Position numbers and translations under genes: made by a program. From positions 502,174-566,173 of the forward strand of contig BCKE01000001.1 of NCBI GenBank assembly GCA_001600495.1: a stretch of DNA of 64,000 nucleotides, written 5' to 3'. The notes under the pieces are model-generated. The model saw nothing but the letters and a program-made list of their open reading frames with translations. It ran no database searches and had not been told where the DNA came from. The first letter of the stretch is position 1; each line of letters begins with the position of its first letter. Below are positions 45,714 to 55,956 of the stretch, piece after piece. Origin of the DNA: Pilasporangium apinafurcum (taxonomy: Eukaryota; Oomycota; Peronosporomycetes; Pythiales; Pythiaceae).

Positions 45714-48700
45714 TTATCTTTTTTGATGATTGATAAAACGCAGCGCTAGCAACCCCAACAGGAGGAACAACACAATGAATCCAATCTCGACCGCAAAATT
45801 CGTCCAAATCTCATCGTGCTTCATATTGAACACCTGGTCTGTGAATTCCTTCACAGTGATATGACCCAATCTTACAGGTGCGTTTTGCAGTGGTTTGCAT
45901 CCGAGATCCGAACCGATGTTCACATATTGACTGGTAGCAGCATCGTAATCTGGGAGGTTTGGGCAGTCAGAGAACACCAACGCAGCCAAAATTGCCAGGA
46001 CATACCGATGTGGAACGATATCGTAGAGCCATTTGTACCCTGATGGAATGGACTCAGCCGGAGGACTGAAGCCAGTAAAGAGAAAGAAGATTGAAGTGAT
46101 GAGAATACCCATGACAGCAGCGACGTCTTCAGTTGGGAACGCATACGCGAGTAGTTGACCAAAGTACGTTTGCATCAATATCATGAACGAAGTAGTGAGC
46201 CAAAACATTACCCCAGCACCGAAGCCGGTGAAACCAACCATTGGATAGAAGATCACCGTGAAGAGCAAGCCAGACATGAAGCAGTAAGGGATCTCGGCCA
46301 CAATTGTACCCACAAAGTACCAAAGGGCATTATACGTCTGGGACGCGCGCTCACGGTAGAATGGGGCACGTTCTTGGTATGCGATAGGGAACACGCTATC
46401 CATTGCAACCAATCCATTAAAAATCATAGACAGACTAATCATACCAACTCCCGAGTTAATTCCCTGGTACGAATCGTATTCCACATCGAGAAACAAAAGT
46501 CCAAAGAGCAATCCCATGATTATCGACATCACAAGGCGTGTCAGACTGTAGGACGGAGTACGCCAGTGCATATTCAGTGAACGGCGCAACAGGAATAGCA
46601 TCTGCGTCATCGAGCTTGCAGCACGTTTCTTCGTGAACAGCATTTCGGGAAGATCAGGTGATGGACAAGCAACTCCCTCTTTCGTCATATTTGCATCCAA
46701 CAATGCCTTCTTTTTACTCGCATTGAAATATTCAACAAAATCCATTTCGTTCGTTTTGTTGTTGCTCACACCTGCACCAATGCATTCCAACATCCAAGTC
46801 GCAGGATTGTAATCAAGTGGAAGAGGAGATACACCCGGAATCGCTTCAAAGTAGTCGATCAGATTACGACATTCCTTCCCTAGGTCACCGAAGAAGACGG
46901 TCTCACCGCCACGTTTTAACAACAGCAAACTGTCAAACAAGTAAAACACTTCCGATGAAGGTTGATGGATCGTACAGATGATTGTACGGCCCGAGTCGGC
47001 CACTTTGCGCACTCCGTCCATCACCATCTTTGCTGAACGTGCATCCAAGCCACTCGTAGGTTCATCCAAGAAAAGTACACTCGGTTGAGCGGCGAGCTCC
47101 ACACCAATTGTCAAGCGCTTCATCTGCTCCACGGAGCTACCGCGAATGATTTGATCAGCAATGTTGTGCATGTCCAACAAATCCAGACACTCGTTCACAG
47201 AATCGTACTTCTTCGATGCCGGGATGCTGCTGTCTTGGCGAAGAAAAGCACTAAATATCAGCGCCTCTCGAATGGTAGACGACTCCGAATGAATGTCCAT
47301 TTGCTCGCAATACCCGGTAGAACGACGAATAGCCAAATCGTTGGCTTCGTATCCATTCAGAAGAATCTTCCCTGAAATCTTGCCACCAGTCTTACGACCA
47401 GCAATCACGTCCATCAATGTCGTTTTACCGGCACCAGATGAACCCATCAAGGCAGTGATAGATCCAGGCAAAGCAAAACCAGTGATGCCTTTCAGTAAAT
47501 CGATCGACTCTTTGGGGTTTTCTGGGGACGGAACAGAGTACCACAGATCCTGAAACGCGACGGTGACGGGTACAAAATTCTTCTCACCTTGCTCCATATG
47601 CAATGCAACTGCCTGATCGCTGGGTGAAGAGGAGGATGCTGGGGTTGCTGTATGTTTTGGAGTGTTAGTCAACACGTACATGTCACTCTCGACATTCATG
47701 TCGTTCTTGGTTGGAAGGCTGATGTGTTCCGGGCTTTCGTAGCGTTTGTACTCAAGTACGATATATGCTAAACAACTGAAGCCAGCGAAGAGGATCGCCA
47801 GATACAAAATACAATAAGCCGGCCAATATTTCTCAGATGGGATATCGTATAGCCCCAAGTAGTATTCCCCCATCGTCTTGCCAAATGTTTTGCAATAGTC
47901 TATCCCCTCGTAAAAACACACATCGTTTGAATCTGAGCGGTATTCGTTCACAGCAATCGCGCGCACACTCCATGCGATGGGATTAATCCAGTAGATCCAA
48001 ATAAAGTAATCTGGGATTTTGCTCTTGACGACCACAAAGCCAGCGTAGAGAACATAGAAGAGGATCGAGAACATGGCCAGAGGGTTCGCGACATGCTCAT
48101 TCGGCGCGATAGCGGAAACGAAGAAGAACCATGCCGCCAACGCCAAATTCGTCATCACCAATATTATCTCGAACATAATGAACGGAAAAAAAGAACTCAC
48201 AAAACCACATGTCCAGTAAATCAATGTACCGAACAATGCAGATTCCACTAGCGCAATGGGAATTTGACCGATGGAGTTGGCGAGAACATACGATATCGTT
48301 CGAAATAAATTGGCGCCACGTTGCTTATAGAAAACATCGCGAGCATGTATGAAAGTCGGAATTTGTGACATTTGACCAAGCGCGAGAAACAAAACGGCAA
48401 AAAACACTACCCCCATGACGACTTGAACGTCCGTTGGATTGAACTGAAAGAAAGTCGTCGCGTAGATTGTACCCATAATAAGAATCATCGCCGCACGACC
48501 AGCTAAAAACGGCGTGTTCCGAAGAGTCAACATCATTTGTCTCTTGGAGAGTGCCATGCTATCTTCCCAAATTGACAAGTGGTATTCAGGTGTTGCTTCG
48601 ATATGGTCTTTAACGTTACTTAATAGCTCTGCCTGGTGGGTTTCATCCAGATTCCGTAGTGTATTTTGAAAGATATCTGAGTTCCGGAACATAGTGGCAA

Positions 48701-49865
48701 ACTCGCTTGCGAGACGGGGATGCACAAACGAATACCCCAAGTCGACCTCGTATTGGCTCTGTTGCTTTGTGCCAAGATCCAGCAGATAATCCGCCAAGTC
48801 GCGATCAGGAGGACACACAAACCCCAAACTCTCGAAGTAGTCCATCACACGATCGCAAGGACCATGGTACATCACCTCGCCTTCATTCATAATCAGCACA
48901 TCGTCAAAGAGTGAGAAAATTTCCGGGGATGGCTGAAGCAGCGCAATCACCACCGTTTTGCGTAGTTTCTTGGCGATGCTGCGCTGAGTGTTAATGATAT
49001 CGTATGCCGCAGCACTGTCTAGGCCGGTACTGATCTCATCCATAAACGTTACGTACTTCATCCCAAACTCCATTTCACCCGTCGTCACGCGCTTGCGCTC
49101 ACCACCAGATATACCGCGAAGCATAGCATCACCGACGATCGTATCCTGGCAGTTCTGAAGGCCGAGTTGTTCGATGATGATCTCTGGGTAGTGATCAAAG
49201 ATGGCTCGAGTGGTTTGAAGAGCAGCAGCGTTTTCTTCAGGAGTACCTTTCGAGAGTAATTCTTCTCCACGTCGAGACAACTCACCACCGCAGCACTTGT
49301 GAGCGAACTCCAATGTCTCCTTCACGGTGAGAGTCGGAAGGTGCTTGTCGTATTGAGTGACATAGGCGACGAATTGTGGTAGTCGCTTGATGATATCTTC
49401 TCGCGGTTGACCATTGAAAGTGATCTCACCATCGTATGTGATGTTCTTCTCCATCGGGAATCGTCCACTCAGCATCTTCATTAGCGACGACTTGCCTGAA
49501 CCTGGTTGGCCGAGCACTAGTGTAGTGGTGCCAGGCTTGAAGATGCCACTGACATTCTTGAGAATTTCTTTGCGGACGACGTTTTTCTTGGCACCAATCC
49601 CCATCACACCCTTCTTCAGTGTGTTCGCTAGCGTGGGGAGTTCAGTTTTGCTTGCATGATCGTCAGCAGCGACGAGAATATCGGCGGATAGCGAAAGGTT
49701 GCGAAAACGCACTTCCATCTGCGGCATGGCGCGTCCAAGTGCCGTTTCCAGTGTCATTGCAACGTGGTCGTACATGACATGAGGACCTTCTGCCATGAGC
49801 GCTTTACCGGACTCATGGTTGAGAAGCTTCCGTTGTTGATTGTCGCTGGGTATAACTGGTTCCAT
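45714..49865 (-). CDS. Full-size PDR/ABCG-type ABC transporter, 1383 aa
   Basis: ATP-driven export pump of the pleiotropic drug resistance family, plasma membrane, reverse layout (NBD-TMD)x2. The first true ATG is at 49865 (MEPVIPSDNQ); the frame extends to a GTG 14 codons upstream. NBD1 has Walker A LGQPGSGKSSLMK, signature RGISGGERKRVT and Walker B VTFMDEISTGLDS. TMD1 follows with about six spans (from GRAAMILIMGTIYA). NBD2 has Walker A GSSGAGKTTLMD, the degenerate PDR signature VEQMKRLTIGVEL and Walker B VLFLDEPTSGLDARS. TMD2 ends with EIGFIVLFLLLGLLALRF at the C-terminus. No intron. All ATPase motifs look intact, so it should be active. Substrates are unknown; relatives export antifungals and plant defence compounds. 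A relic of a second copy lies 0.5 kb downstream. Confidence 0.95.
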   Translation of the reverse strand: MEPVIPSDNQQRKLLNHESGKALMAEGPHVMYDHVAMTLETALGRAMPQMEVRFRNLSLSADILVAADDHASKTELPTLANTLKKGVMGIGAKKNVVRKEILKNVSGIFKPGTTTLVLGQPGSGKSSLMKMLSGRFPMEKNITYDGEITFNGQPREDIIKRLPQFVAYVTQYDKHLPTLTVKETLEFAHKCCGGELSRRGEELLSKGTPEENAAALQTTRAIFDHYPEIIIEQLGLQNCQDTIVGDAMLRGISGGERKRVTTGEMEFGMKYVTFMDEISTGLDSAAAYDIINTQRSIAKKLRKTVVIALLQPSPEIFSLFDDVLIMNEGEVMYHGPCDRVMDYFESLGFVCPPDRDLADYLLDLGTKQQSQYEVDLGYSFVHPRLASEFATMFRNSDIFQNTLRNLDETHQAELLSNVKDHIEATPEYHLSIWEDSMALSKRQMMLTLRNTPFLAGRAAMILIMGTIYATTFFQFNPTDVQVVMGVVFFAVLFLALGQMSQIPTFIHARDVFYKQRGANLFRTISYVLANSIGQIPIALVESALFGTLIYWTCGFVSSFFPFIMFEIILVMTNLALAAWFFFVSAIAPNEHVANPLAMFSILFYVLYAGFVVVKSKIPDYFIWIYWINPIAWSVRAIAVNEYRSDSNDVCFYEGIDYCKTFGKTMGEYYLGLYDIPSEKYWPAYCILYLAILFAGFSCLAYIVLEYKRYESPEHISLPTKNDMNVESDMYVLTNTPKHTATPASSSSPSDQAVALHMEQGEKNFVPVTVAFQDLWYSVPSPENPKESIDLLKGITGFALPGSITALMGSSGAGKTTLMDVIAGRKTGGKISGKILLNGYEANDLAIRRSTGYCEQMDIHSESSTIREALIFSAFLRQDSSIPASKKYDSVNECLDLLDMHNIADQIIRGSSVEQMKRLTIGVELAAQPSVLFLDEPTSGLDARSAKMVMDGVRKVADSGRTIICTIHQPSSEVFYLFDSLLLLKRGGETVFFGDLGKECRNLIDYFEAIPGVSPLPLDYNPATWMLECIGAGVSNNKTNEMDFVEYFNASKKKALLDANMTKEGVACPSPDLPEMLFTKKRAASSMTQMLFLLRRSLNMHWRTPSYSLTRLVMSIIMGLLFGLLFLDVEYDSYQGINSGVGMISLSMIFNGLVAMDSVFPIAYQERAPFYRERASQTYNALWYFVGTIVAEIPYCFMSGLLFTVIFYPMVGFTGFGAGVMFWLTTSFMILMQTYFGQLLAYAFPTEDVAAVMGILITSIFFLFTGFSPPAESIPSGYKWLYDIVPHRYVLAILAALVFSDCPNLPDYDAATSQYVNIGSDLGCKPLQNAPVRLGHITVKEFTDQVFNMKHDEIWTNFAVEIGFIVLFLLLGLLALRFINHQKR

Positions 49866-50901
49866 GAGTGCTTTGTTGTTTTTGAGGAAATTCAGGAATG
49901 AGATCACTCATGATACTCATTTTTTTTGCTAGAAGATATTTGTTGATGGGCAGTTCAGCAACCAAAGCAGACTCATTGACAACAGGTGGCGCTTCCTGAG
50001 CGAATCAGCGCGCATCCGTGCTCTTCTTCCTACGCACATTACGCCACCCACGCTGACCGCAATCAGCTTGTCTCTATCGCCAGAATGTTGATCACAAGGG
50101 CAACTAGCCCACTGATTGGGTAAATTGGGTCCATTGCCGCATGGTTACGCACAGTTGTGGTGCCATCATCCAGCTGTAAATTACGAGAATAAATTACATG
50201 GATATTAGTCCTGTCACACCTCATCTATTAGCCATCATGTCGACATTATGCGCCGCGTGGATATCAAACACAGTTTTATCGGTAGCTTGTGATTACTCTT
50301 TGCATAGGTAATGTCGAATGTTGGTGATTATTTCCCCACCATCTCCATGTTCACCTCACTCGCTCTTAGCCATAATGTGAGGTGGATACAATCCCCAGCG
50401 ACACAGAAGTTTTTAATTTTTTTGCATCAACTCACGATAGTCATACAACAGCATACCATCTAAATAAGATCTACGCCGTTCGCGCTCAGTGCATATCGCT
50501 TTGTCATGGACGGAATCGTTCGTGATATGTGTGACAATAGCATTGGTGCCACTTCCAAGGGACGGGAGGGCAGAAGAGGATAATTTACGTGGAATTGCGA
50601 ATAATCATCAACGTCACGACTAGCAAATGCAATAAAGATACGCAAGAAAGTATATGAGATGTCTTGGTGTGATCGCCGCTTGAATAAATTGTCAAAGATA
50701 AGAACCATCATGACCCACCTATACATATTAGGACTTGATGCGCAAAATATCAGTGAGCTTTTGCTTAATAGTCCTAAATTTATAGATAGGATTATAGAAC
50801 GCAAAGAATACACAGTAATTATAGTAAAATATCGAATTAGGAAGCACCAATCGTTTTTGCCAAGCTTACTGTTGTCAATCAGCACTAGAGAAACACAAAA
50901 A
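49866..50901. promoter_or_regulatory. Divergent intergenic region (ABC transporter / PIP-motif protein)
   Basis: 1.04 kb between two start codons. The first 600 bp show nothing coding. A plus-strand frame is open from 50659 into the next gene but is AT-rich and lacks conservation signals, so I kept it as non-coding. A hydrophobic minus-strand frame (50460-50957) is antisense to exon 1. Confidence 0.4.
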
Positions 50902-52529
50902 ATGGGACTCACTGCAGATGAACTACATGCGGAAACGCTCTTTCCTGGTGACATCATCGAATACTACTCCATGGTACGTAGCTGCGTGTTGACATTCATT
51001 AATTTTTCCTGGGAATTGTATGTCTCACATCTGTTTCTAATGCCCGCAGGCGTTTGTTGCCGGAGACCCGCGTGGCCATCGCGCGGCTAAAATTTTGAAA
51101 GTATGCAGTGACGATGCAGACTTTCCCATTCGCGTCGATAGTCAGGAAATGTAAGCGAAAATCAGCCATCTGTCCTGTATGTTGTACATTATGTAGCACA
51201 AAAGTGCCGAATCATTATCCCTGTGTGGATAAATGGAAACATTTACGATGTCTTGCTTGTAGGCTGCCATTGACTATCCTGATCAAGCGGAAACTAGATC
51301 GCAATCAGGAGCAGATTCCAGCCAGTGGTAGGTACAGCTACTTGCGTACATTATGTGACGAAATTCTGAAGATTGCATGTTTCGTAGATGCAAAATGGAG
51401 GAAGCTGCGGACGTTTAAGTTGGTCCATGGAGAGGTGGAAGGAGAAACACGGGCTGATCGGTTAAATCGCGGTTTAAAGAAGGTATTATACTGATTACCA
51501 TGACAAATGTGGCACGTAATGAAGATAGTTCTGATGGTGATATGTTGCTAGAGCATTGCAGAGGCCATGAAAGCAACCAAAAAGAGCACCATGAAAGGAA
51601 ATATTGCTTCCTTTTTCACGACAGCAAGTGATCAAAAGCGTCACAGTGACTTTGAAGATCCACCCAAGAGAGTTGAAAAGCGAAGAGAGCTATCTCCAGA
51701 TACGAGATGCAGCCAAAGTCAATGGACAGAGTCTGTGCACCCCCGTCACGCAACTTCTACGGCAATGCGCAAACGAACAGAAGTAGGACCAAACGACCAT
51801 GGTGCCTGGAGTGATTTTGATACTTCACCTAAGAAAAAACACAAATCTCCTCGTGGAAAGTCTGCAGAAAGGGAGCAAAAGAAGAATGTATCGCAATACT
51901 TTGCACGGTCGGCCATCAACAGTGTAGAAGATGAACCAGATGGCCGGGTTCAACGAGTGTCGCTCTATGCTTCATCAAAAAGAAAAGAAGAATTTTCACA
52001 CAGAAGACAAGCAGAGTTCCAGAAACGGAAAAAGGACCGTGAGCATCATCTCCATCATCGAAACGCACTGACGACCACAAGTAGAAGAGAAGAACACTTC
52101 AATCAGCGATCATTTGCTAAACCTCCGAAGAGATCACTTACTTCCGTGGATAGACAACATCATTCACATGCACCAGGAAAGACAAAAGCAGATGTTAGCA
52201 CTTTCTTCAAAGAGAAAAAGCAACCAACAAAAATACGATTGCAGGCGTACGTGGATCAGATTGAAGAAAAGCAGAGTGCTCTATCCACCTCACTAAATGA
52301 ATACATAGCGCTGGACAAACAAAAAGCGGCTGCAATCGCGTCGGTGACGAGACCACATGATACAAAGACAAGCACCAAGAGCAAATGGCATCAAAATCGA
52401 GAAGCTTTTAGATACAATAGTAAAATGCATGGCAGAACCTCACTGGATAAATGGGTTAGCCGAGGCACGCGCATACAAGCACCGATGGAAGGCAGAGACC
52501 AGGTGACGTCGAAGTTACAGAAGAATTAG
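50902..52529 (+). CDS. Uncharacterised nuclear-type protein with three PIP-box-like motifs
   Basis: Reconstructed as about five exons. The start ATG 50902 (MGLTADELHAETLFPGDIIEYYSM) is followed by exons with AFVAGDPRGHRAAKIL, LPLTILIKRKLDRNQEQIP and KWRKLRTFKLVHGEVEGETRADR, then a long basic exon to TAG at 52527-52529. The first part may be a small folded domain that I do not recognise. The last exon (about 310 codons) is Lys/Arg/Ser/His-rich with nuclear-localisation-like clusters (KKKHK, KRKKDR). It has three spaced peptides of the form Kxx[IV]xx[FY]F: KGNIASFF (about 51594), KKNVSQYF (about 51883) and KADVSTFF (about 52188). These resemble degenerate PCNA-interacting (PIP) boxes with Lys in place of Gln. 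A replication or repair adaptor role is a hypothesis. Exon borders near 51320-51390 are uncertain. Confidence 0.6.
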
Positions 52530-53117
52530 TATTTATTGGATGCAGGTGGGATGAAAAAAGAGATGCTTGTACAACAATATGGAGTACACAGGAGAGCACA
52601 TGTGACGCCACCAGAAAACCAGCTCAACTTTATGACGGAGACAAAAAAATAATTCACACGTACCACATGCAATCCGCTGAGAATACTGAATGAATACGAG
52701 ATTCAAGAAAACGGAAGCATTCCATGGGCAAGTCATCGACCCTAGTGATCGAGAAAAAGAAGGTCCGTCTTTGTCTTCTTATGGATAGTGTCATCACTGA
52801 CACATTCACAGTTTTGGCTAAACATTTTATATGTTATGATACAAGATTTGCAAAGTAAAAGGAGTGACAAGACTCCTGTCAAAAAGAATTTAATGAATAT
52901 CCTGTTGACCAAAAAGCGGCGGCATAGCTCCATCATTGTTAAATGACCACAGCACATTGCTTATCAGAAGGTTGCCGAGATGAAACTATTTGCTGCCGAG
53001 TCAGTGCTTCACGTTAGACGTATTTACCGGTCTAAGGAATGGATGTCTTGCTTTTATGCAAGCGAAGAAGCCAGCTATGAACCTGATGGAACCGTGAAAC
53101 GATCTATTTAATTGTTG
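52530..53117. other. Convergent intergenic region
   Basis: 588 bp between the stop codons of two convergent genes. No gene, repeat or remnant recognised; frames up to about 70 codons show no motif. Confidence 0.45.
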
Positions 53118-54453
53118 TCATTTCGTAGCAGATCGCGTTCGGAGTCGAAATCCACCGTCATTTAGTTTCCAGATGCCAAGAGTATAGCACAAGCGAATGA
53201 GAATGATCTCTCGTAGCATCGTGATCGTCGCAACTACTACATTGAGCTTGGAGCCCGGCACTTCAGTCCATTGCACTGCTACTTCCTATCGAGAGAAACA
53301 AATCGATGCATTAGGCTGGGTTTTCACGGAAACATACCGCCATGACATTTGTACAGATGACTTTACGTACCTTCACTGTCAATCCACGAGCGCCTGCGAT
53401 GTAGAGCAACTCGACGTCAAACGCCCAGCGTTCGATGTGCATGGGTGTAAATACGATTCGTGCCGCCGTTCGATCGAAGAGTTTAAAGCCGCACTGCGTA
53501 TCGCGTACGTCCTTGACACATAGCGTGGATACGATCAAGTGAAAGCCGTGCATCAACAAGTTTCGGATTGGATGTCGCTGTTGAGAAGTTCAACGAAATA
53601 CTGTGAAAATAGAGCTAATGCATCGAGGCGGAATTTAATACCGGATTCATGCTTACCTTTGCGATGGCCTCTTCTTCCAAATGCGCCCGACTGCCGCATA
53701 CGATGATACCATGCTTGTCACTAAGACTGTCCATTGCTTGCTCCAGTTTCGCGTAATCGCGAATATCAGTTGCATTATCTGCATCGGCAAACAGAATCTT
53801 GGCGCCACGTGCACGCATCACCCCTTTGCGGATTGCGCCACCTTTGCCGTGGTTCGTTTGAAGTTTCAGCAGACGGATACGGTCGATCGTGTGTTTTTTT
53901 ATTTCCCCTATGACCACGTCCACCGTTTTGTCCTGACTGCAATCGTCCACGACCAAGATCTCATACGTGAAGGACCTAGGATTCACCAGTACACGTCTAT
54001 AAGCGCAACCGTTCTCCATTCAAAGCAATGAACATATCACCAACTTACGCATCTTGTCGTTTCTTTTCCTCTAGAAAGGTGACGGTGTCATGTAGAGTGA
54101 CGAGGATGCGGTCTTGTTCATTGAAAGCTGGTATGATGACCGATAGCGAGCACGTTGCCTGTTCCTCACCCAAGGATGCAAACTGATGGCTAAAGAATAT
54201 GCAATACACACTCACATCTGTCAGTATTGTCATCATTATATAACAGTGCAGTCAAATAATCGTACAATCTGGTGGCGGGATTGCTGTCGTTGGGATCCTC
54301 AAACACGCTCTCCTCTGGTGGGTCCACTGTCTTCGCTAACCGCGCCGCCTCAGTGATAGGCACGCGCATCCACGCCACTAGCGCCGCAACGGTCACAAAA
54401 ACACCTGACACGACCACCACTGCCGCTATATGCAGCGCGCCGCTCTCGCTCAT
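53118..54453 (-). CDS. ALG5: Dolichyl-phosphate beta-glucosyltransferase (ALG5 type)
   Basis: Transfers glucose from UDP-glucose to dolichyl phosphate on the ER membrane, giving the donor used by ALG6/8/10 in N-glycan assembly. Start ATG 54453; residues 6-30 form one N-terminal membrane span (ALHIAAVVVVSGVFVTVAALVAWM). Five exons. GT2-fold motifs: LSVIIPAFNEQDRI, YEILVVDDCSQDKTV, GKGGAIRKGVMRARG, the metal-binding LFADADNATDI, DTQCGFKLFDR, ERWAFDVELLYIA and WTEVPGSKLN. The last exon ends with TMLREIILIRLCY and GFRLRTRSATK, stop at 53118-53120. QCGFKLF and the DADNATD motif distinguish ALG5 from dolichol-phosphate mannose synthase. Single gene, apparently intact. Confidence 0.92.
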
Positions 54454-54630
54454 GCTGCTCAGACAGATCAACTCGTAGAGGACAAGCGGCTGCTTCAGTT
54501 GCTATCCTGTTGAACTGTTCAAGTTACGGACATGATGCCAACGAATCGTCGAAAATATACAAAGATGGAAATTTTGGACGATTATCATGTGTCAAAATTG
54601 TCGAAAATATGAAGCAAAGGATCTAATTCT

Positions 54631-55717
54631 CTATATGTGAGAAATATTTGCAGGTGGAGAGCTATGCATCCATCTGTTGGTGTCACCACCTGAGAGGAAA
54701 ACCCACCAGTTCCGCAAACATCCTTGGTGGAAAGGATATTTTCCATCTGGGATGTTCTGCAGATACGTGATGGAAGACCAGCGCGCATGCTCCCACGAAG
54801 TCTAAGTGAATAGATTGGTACAGAAAACGGTGGTTATGTTCAATTGTTGAGAGAGACATGTGTTCGATGGGTGCTGGCTGACCTGGTTCGTTGAGATCAG
54901 AAAGGCTTGGTACAAGAAAAGCGGAATGGCGATCAGCAACACGCAGCCGAGGATGAACCAAGCGATGATAAAGGGCCAATTGGCTTTGAACCACTCGTCA
55001 ACACTGTCTTGCATGGTGAACGCTGACGCTGCCGGACCAATCGCCAGAATTGCCTCCAGGCACTGAATAAATAAGTAACCCACGAATTTACGCCGGTTGT
55101 CTTCACCCACGCATGTGCCAGCACAGTCACAGCTGCAAAAGAAGAGTTAGCTCAGATCCCAAACAAAAACTCTAACGTTTCAAGATCAATAATTCGCGTA
55201 CTGATGGTCATATTGCCGCACACAACGTCCACAATCCTTACTGCGCACAACCACATTGTAGCATTTTAGTATTTCCACTTGGATAGTGCAAATGCTAGTC
55301 AATATTGACGTACCAATGTTTTGCTCGTAGCGGCTGGGTAATATGGCAGACATCACAGTAATGTAGCTCATGTCTAGCTCTTCTAGATCCGTCATTTTCT
55401 TCTCGATTCGACATCAACTCATCTGCCTCCACATCTCGTCTCTCATCCAGCGTAGATTGTCCCTCTGCCGCCTCCAAGTCATCATATTTATTCAAGTAGC
55501 CGGGTGAAGACGTCTGCAGAAGAATGTAGATTCCCAAATTCGCAACAGCGACCACGACTAGCGCGACAAAGTCGGTCATGGGGAGCGCATCGGGGCTGAT
55601 CGCTCCGTAGTAGATTAACACTGTGTATACATACACATGCACTCCGAACCACCACGCGCGTGCGGACCACTTCCGCAGCCGGGCCTGCCTCTGCTGCGCC
55701 TCCATTGTCAGCGCCAT
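54631..55717 (-). CDS. DHHC palmitoyltransferase
   Basis: Attaches palmitate to cysteines of membrane proteins. ATG at 55717 (MALTMEAQQR). Spans 1-2 lie in the first exon (WWFGVHVYVYTVLIYYGA and DFVALVVVAVANLGIYILL). The Cys-rich domain is split over three exons: YCDVCHITQPLRAKH, then CKDCGRCVRQYDH, then HCDCAGTCVGEDNRRKF. The catalytic DHHC itself straddles an intron (GACCATCA joined to CTGT). Spans 3-4 follow (FIQCLEAILAIGPAASAF, FIIAWFILGCVLLIAIPLFL), then a TTxE-type motif read as TSWEHARW in the last exon, with stop at 54631-54633. The position after DHHC that is usually aromatic (DHHCPW or DHHCFW) is DC here, an uncommon but known variant. The substrate is unknown. Confidence 0.9.
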
Positions 55718-55956
55718 TACGGCAGTGTCTCAGTGAACCTGCAGCTTTTCTTCTGATTTCATACTCTTTAAAATAGCGTGGACCACGTTAACAAAACATG
55801 ATCCTGGCTGTAAATATCAAATGGGTACACTGTGACATGCGAATAAGATGTTGAGGATTGACGGCTTCGTCAATCAAGAAGAGAAGGTATCCATGATGAG
55901 GACGACAAGGGGACATCGTTTAAAGTTGTCATGCTCTCCATTTGTTAAGCAATTGA

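Noticed and set aside
50460-50957. 165-codon hydrophobic minus-strand frame
   Set aside because: AT-rich composition makes Leu/Ile/Ser-rich frames likely; it overlaps exon 1 of a better-supported plus-strand gene and has no recognisable domain.
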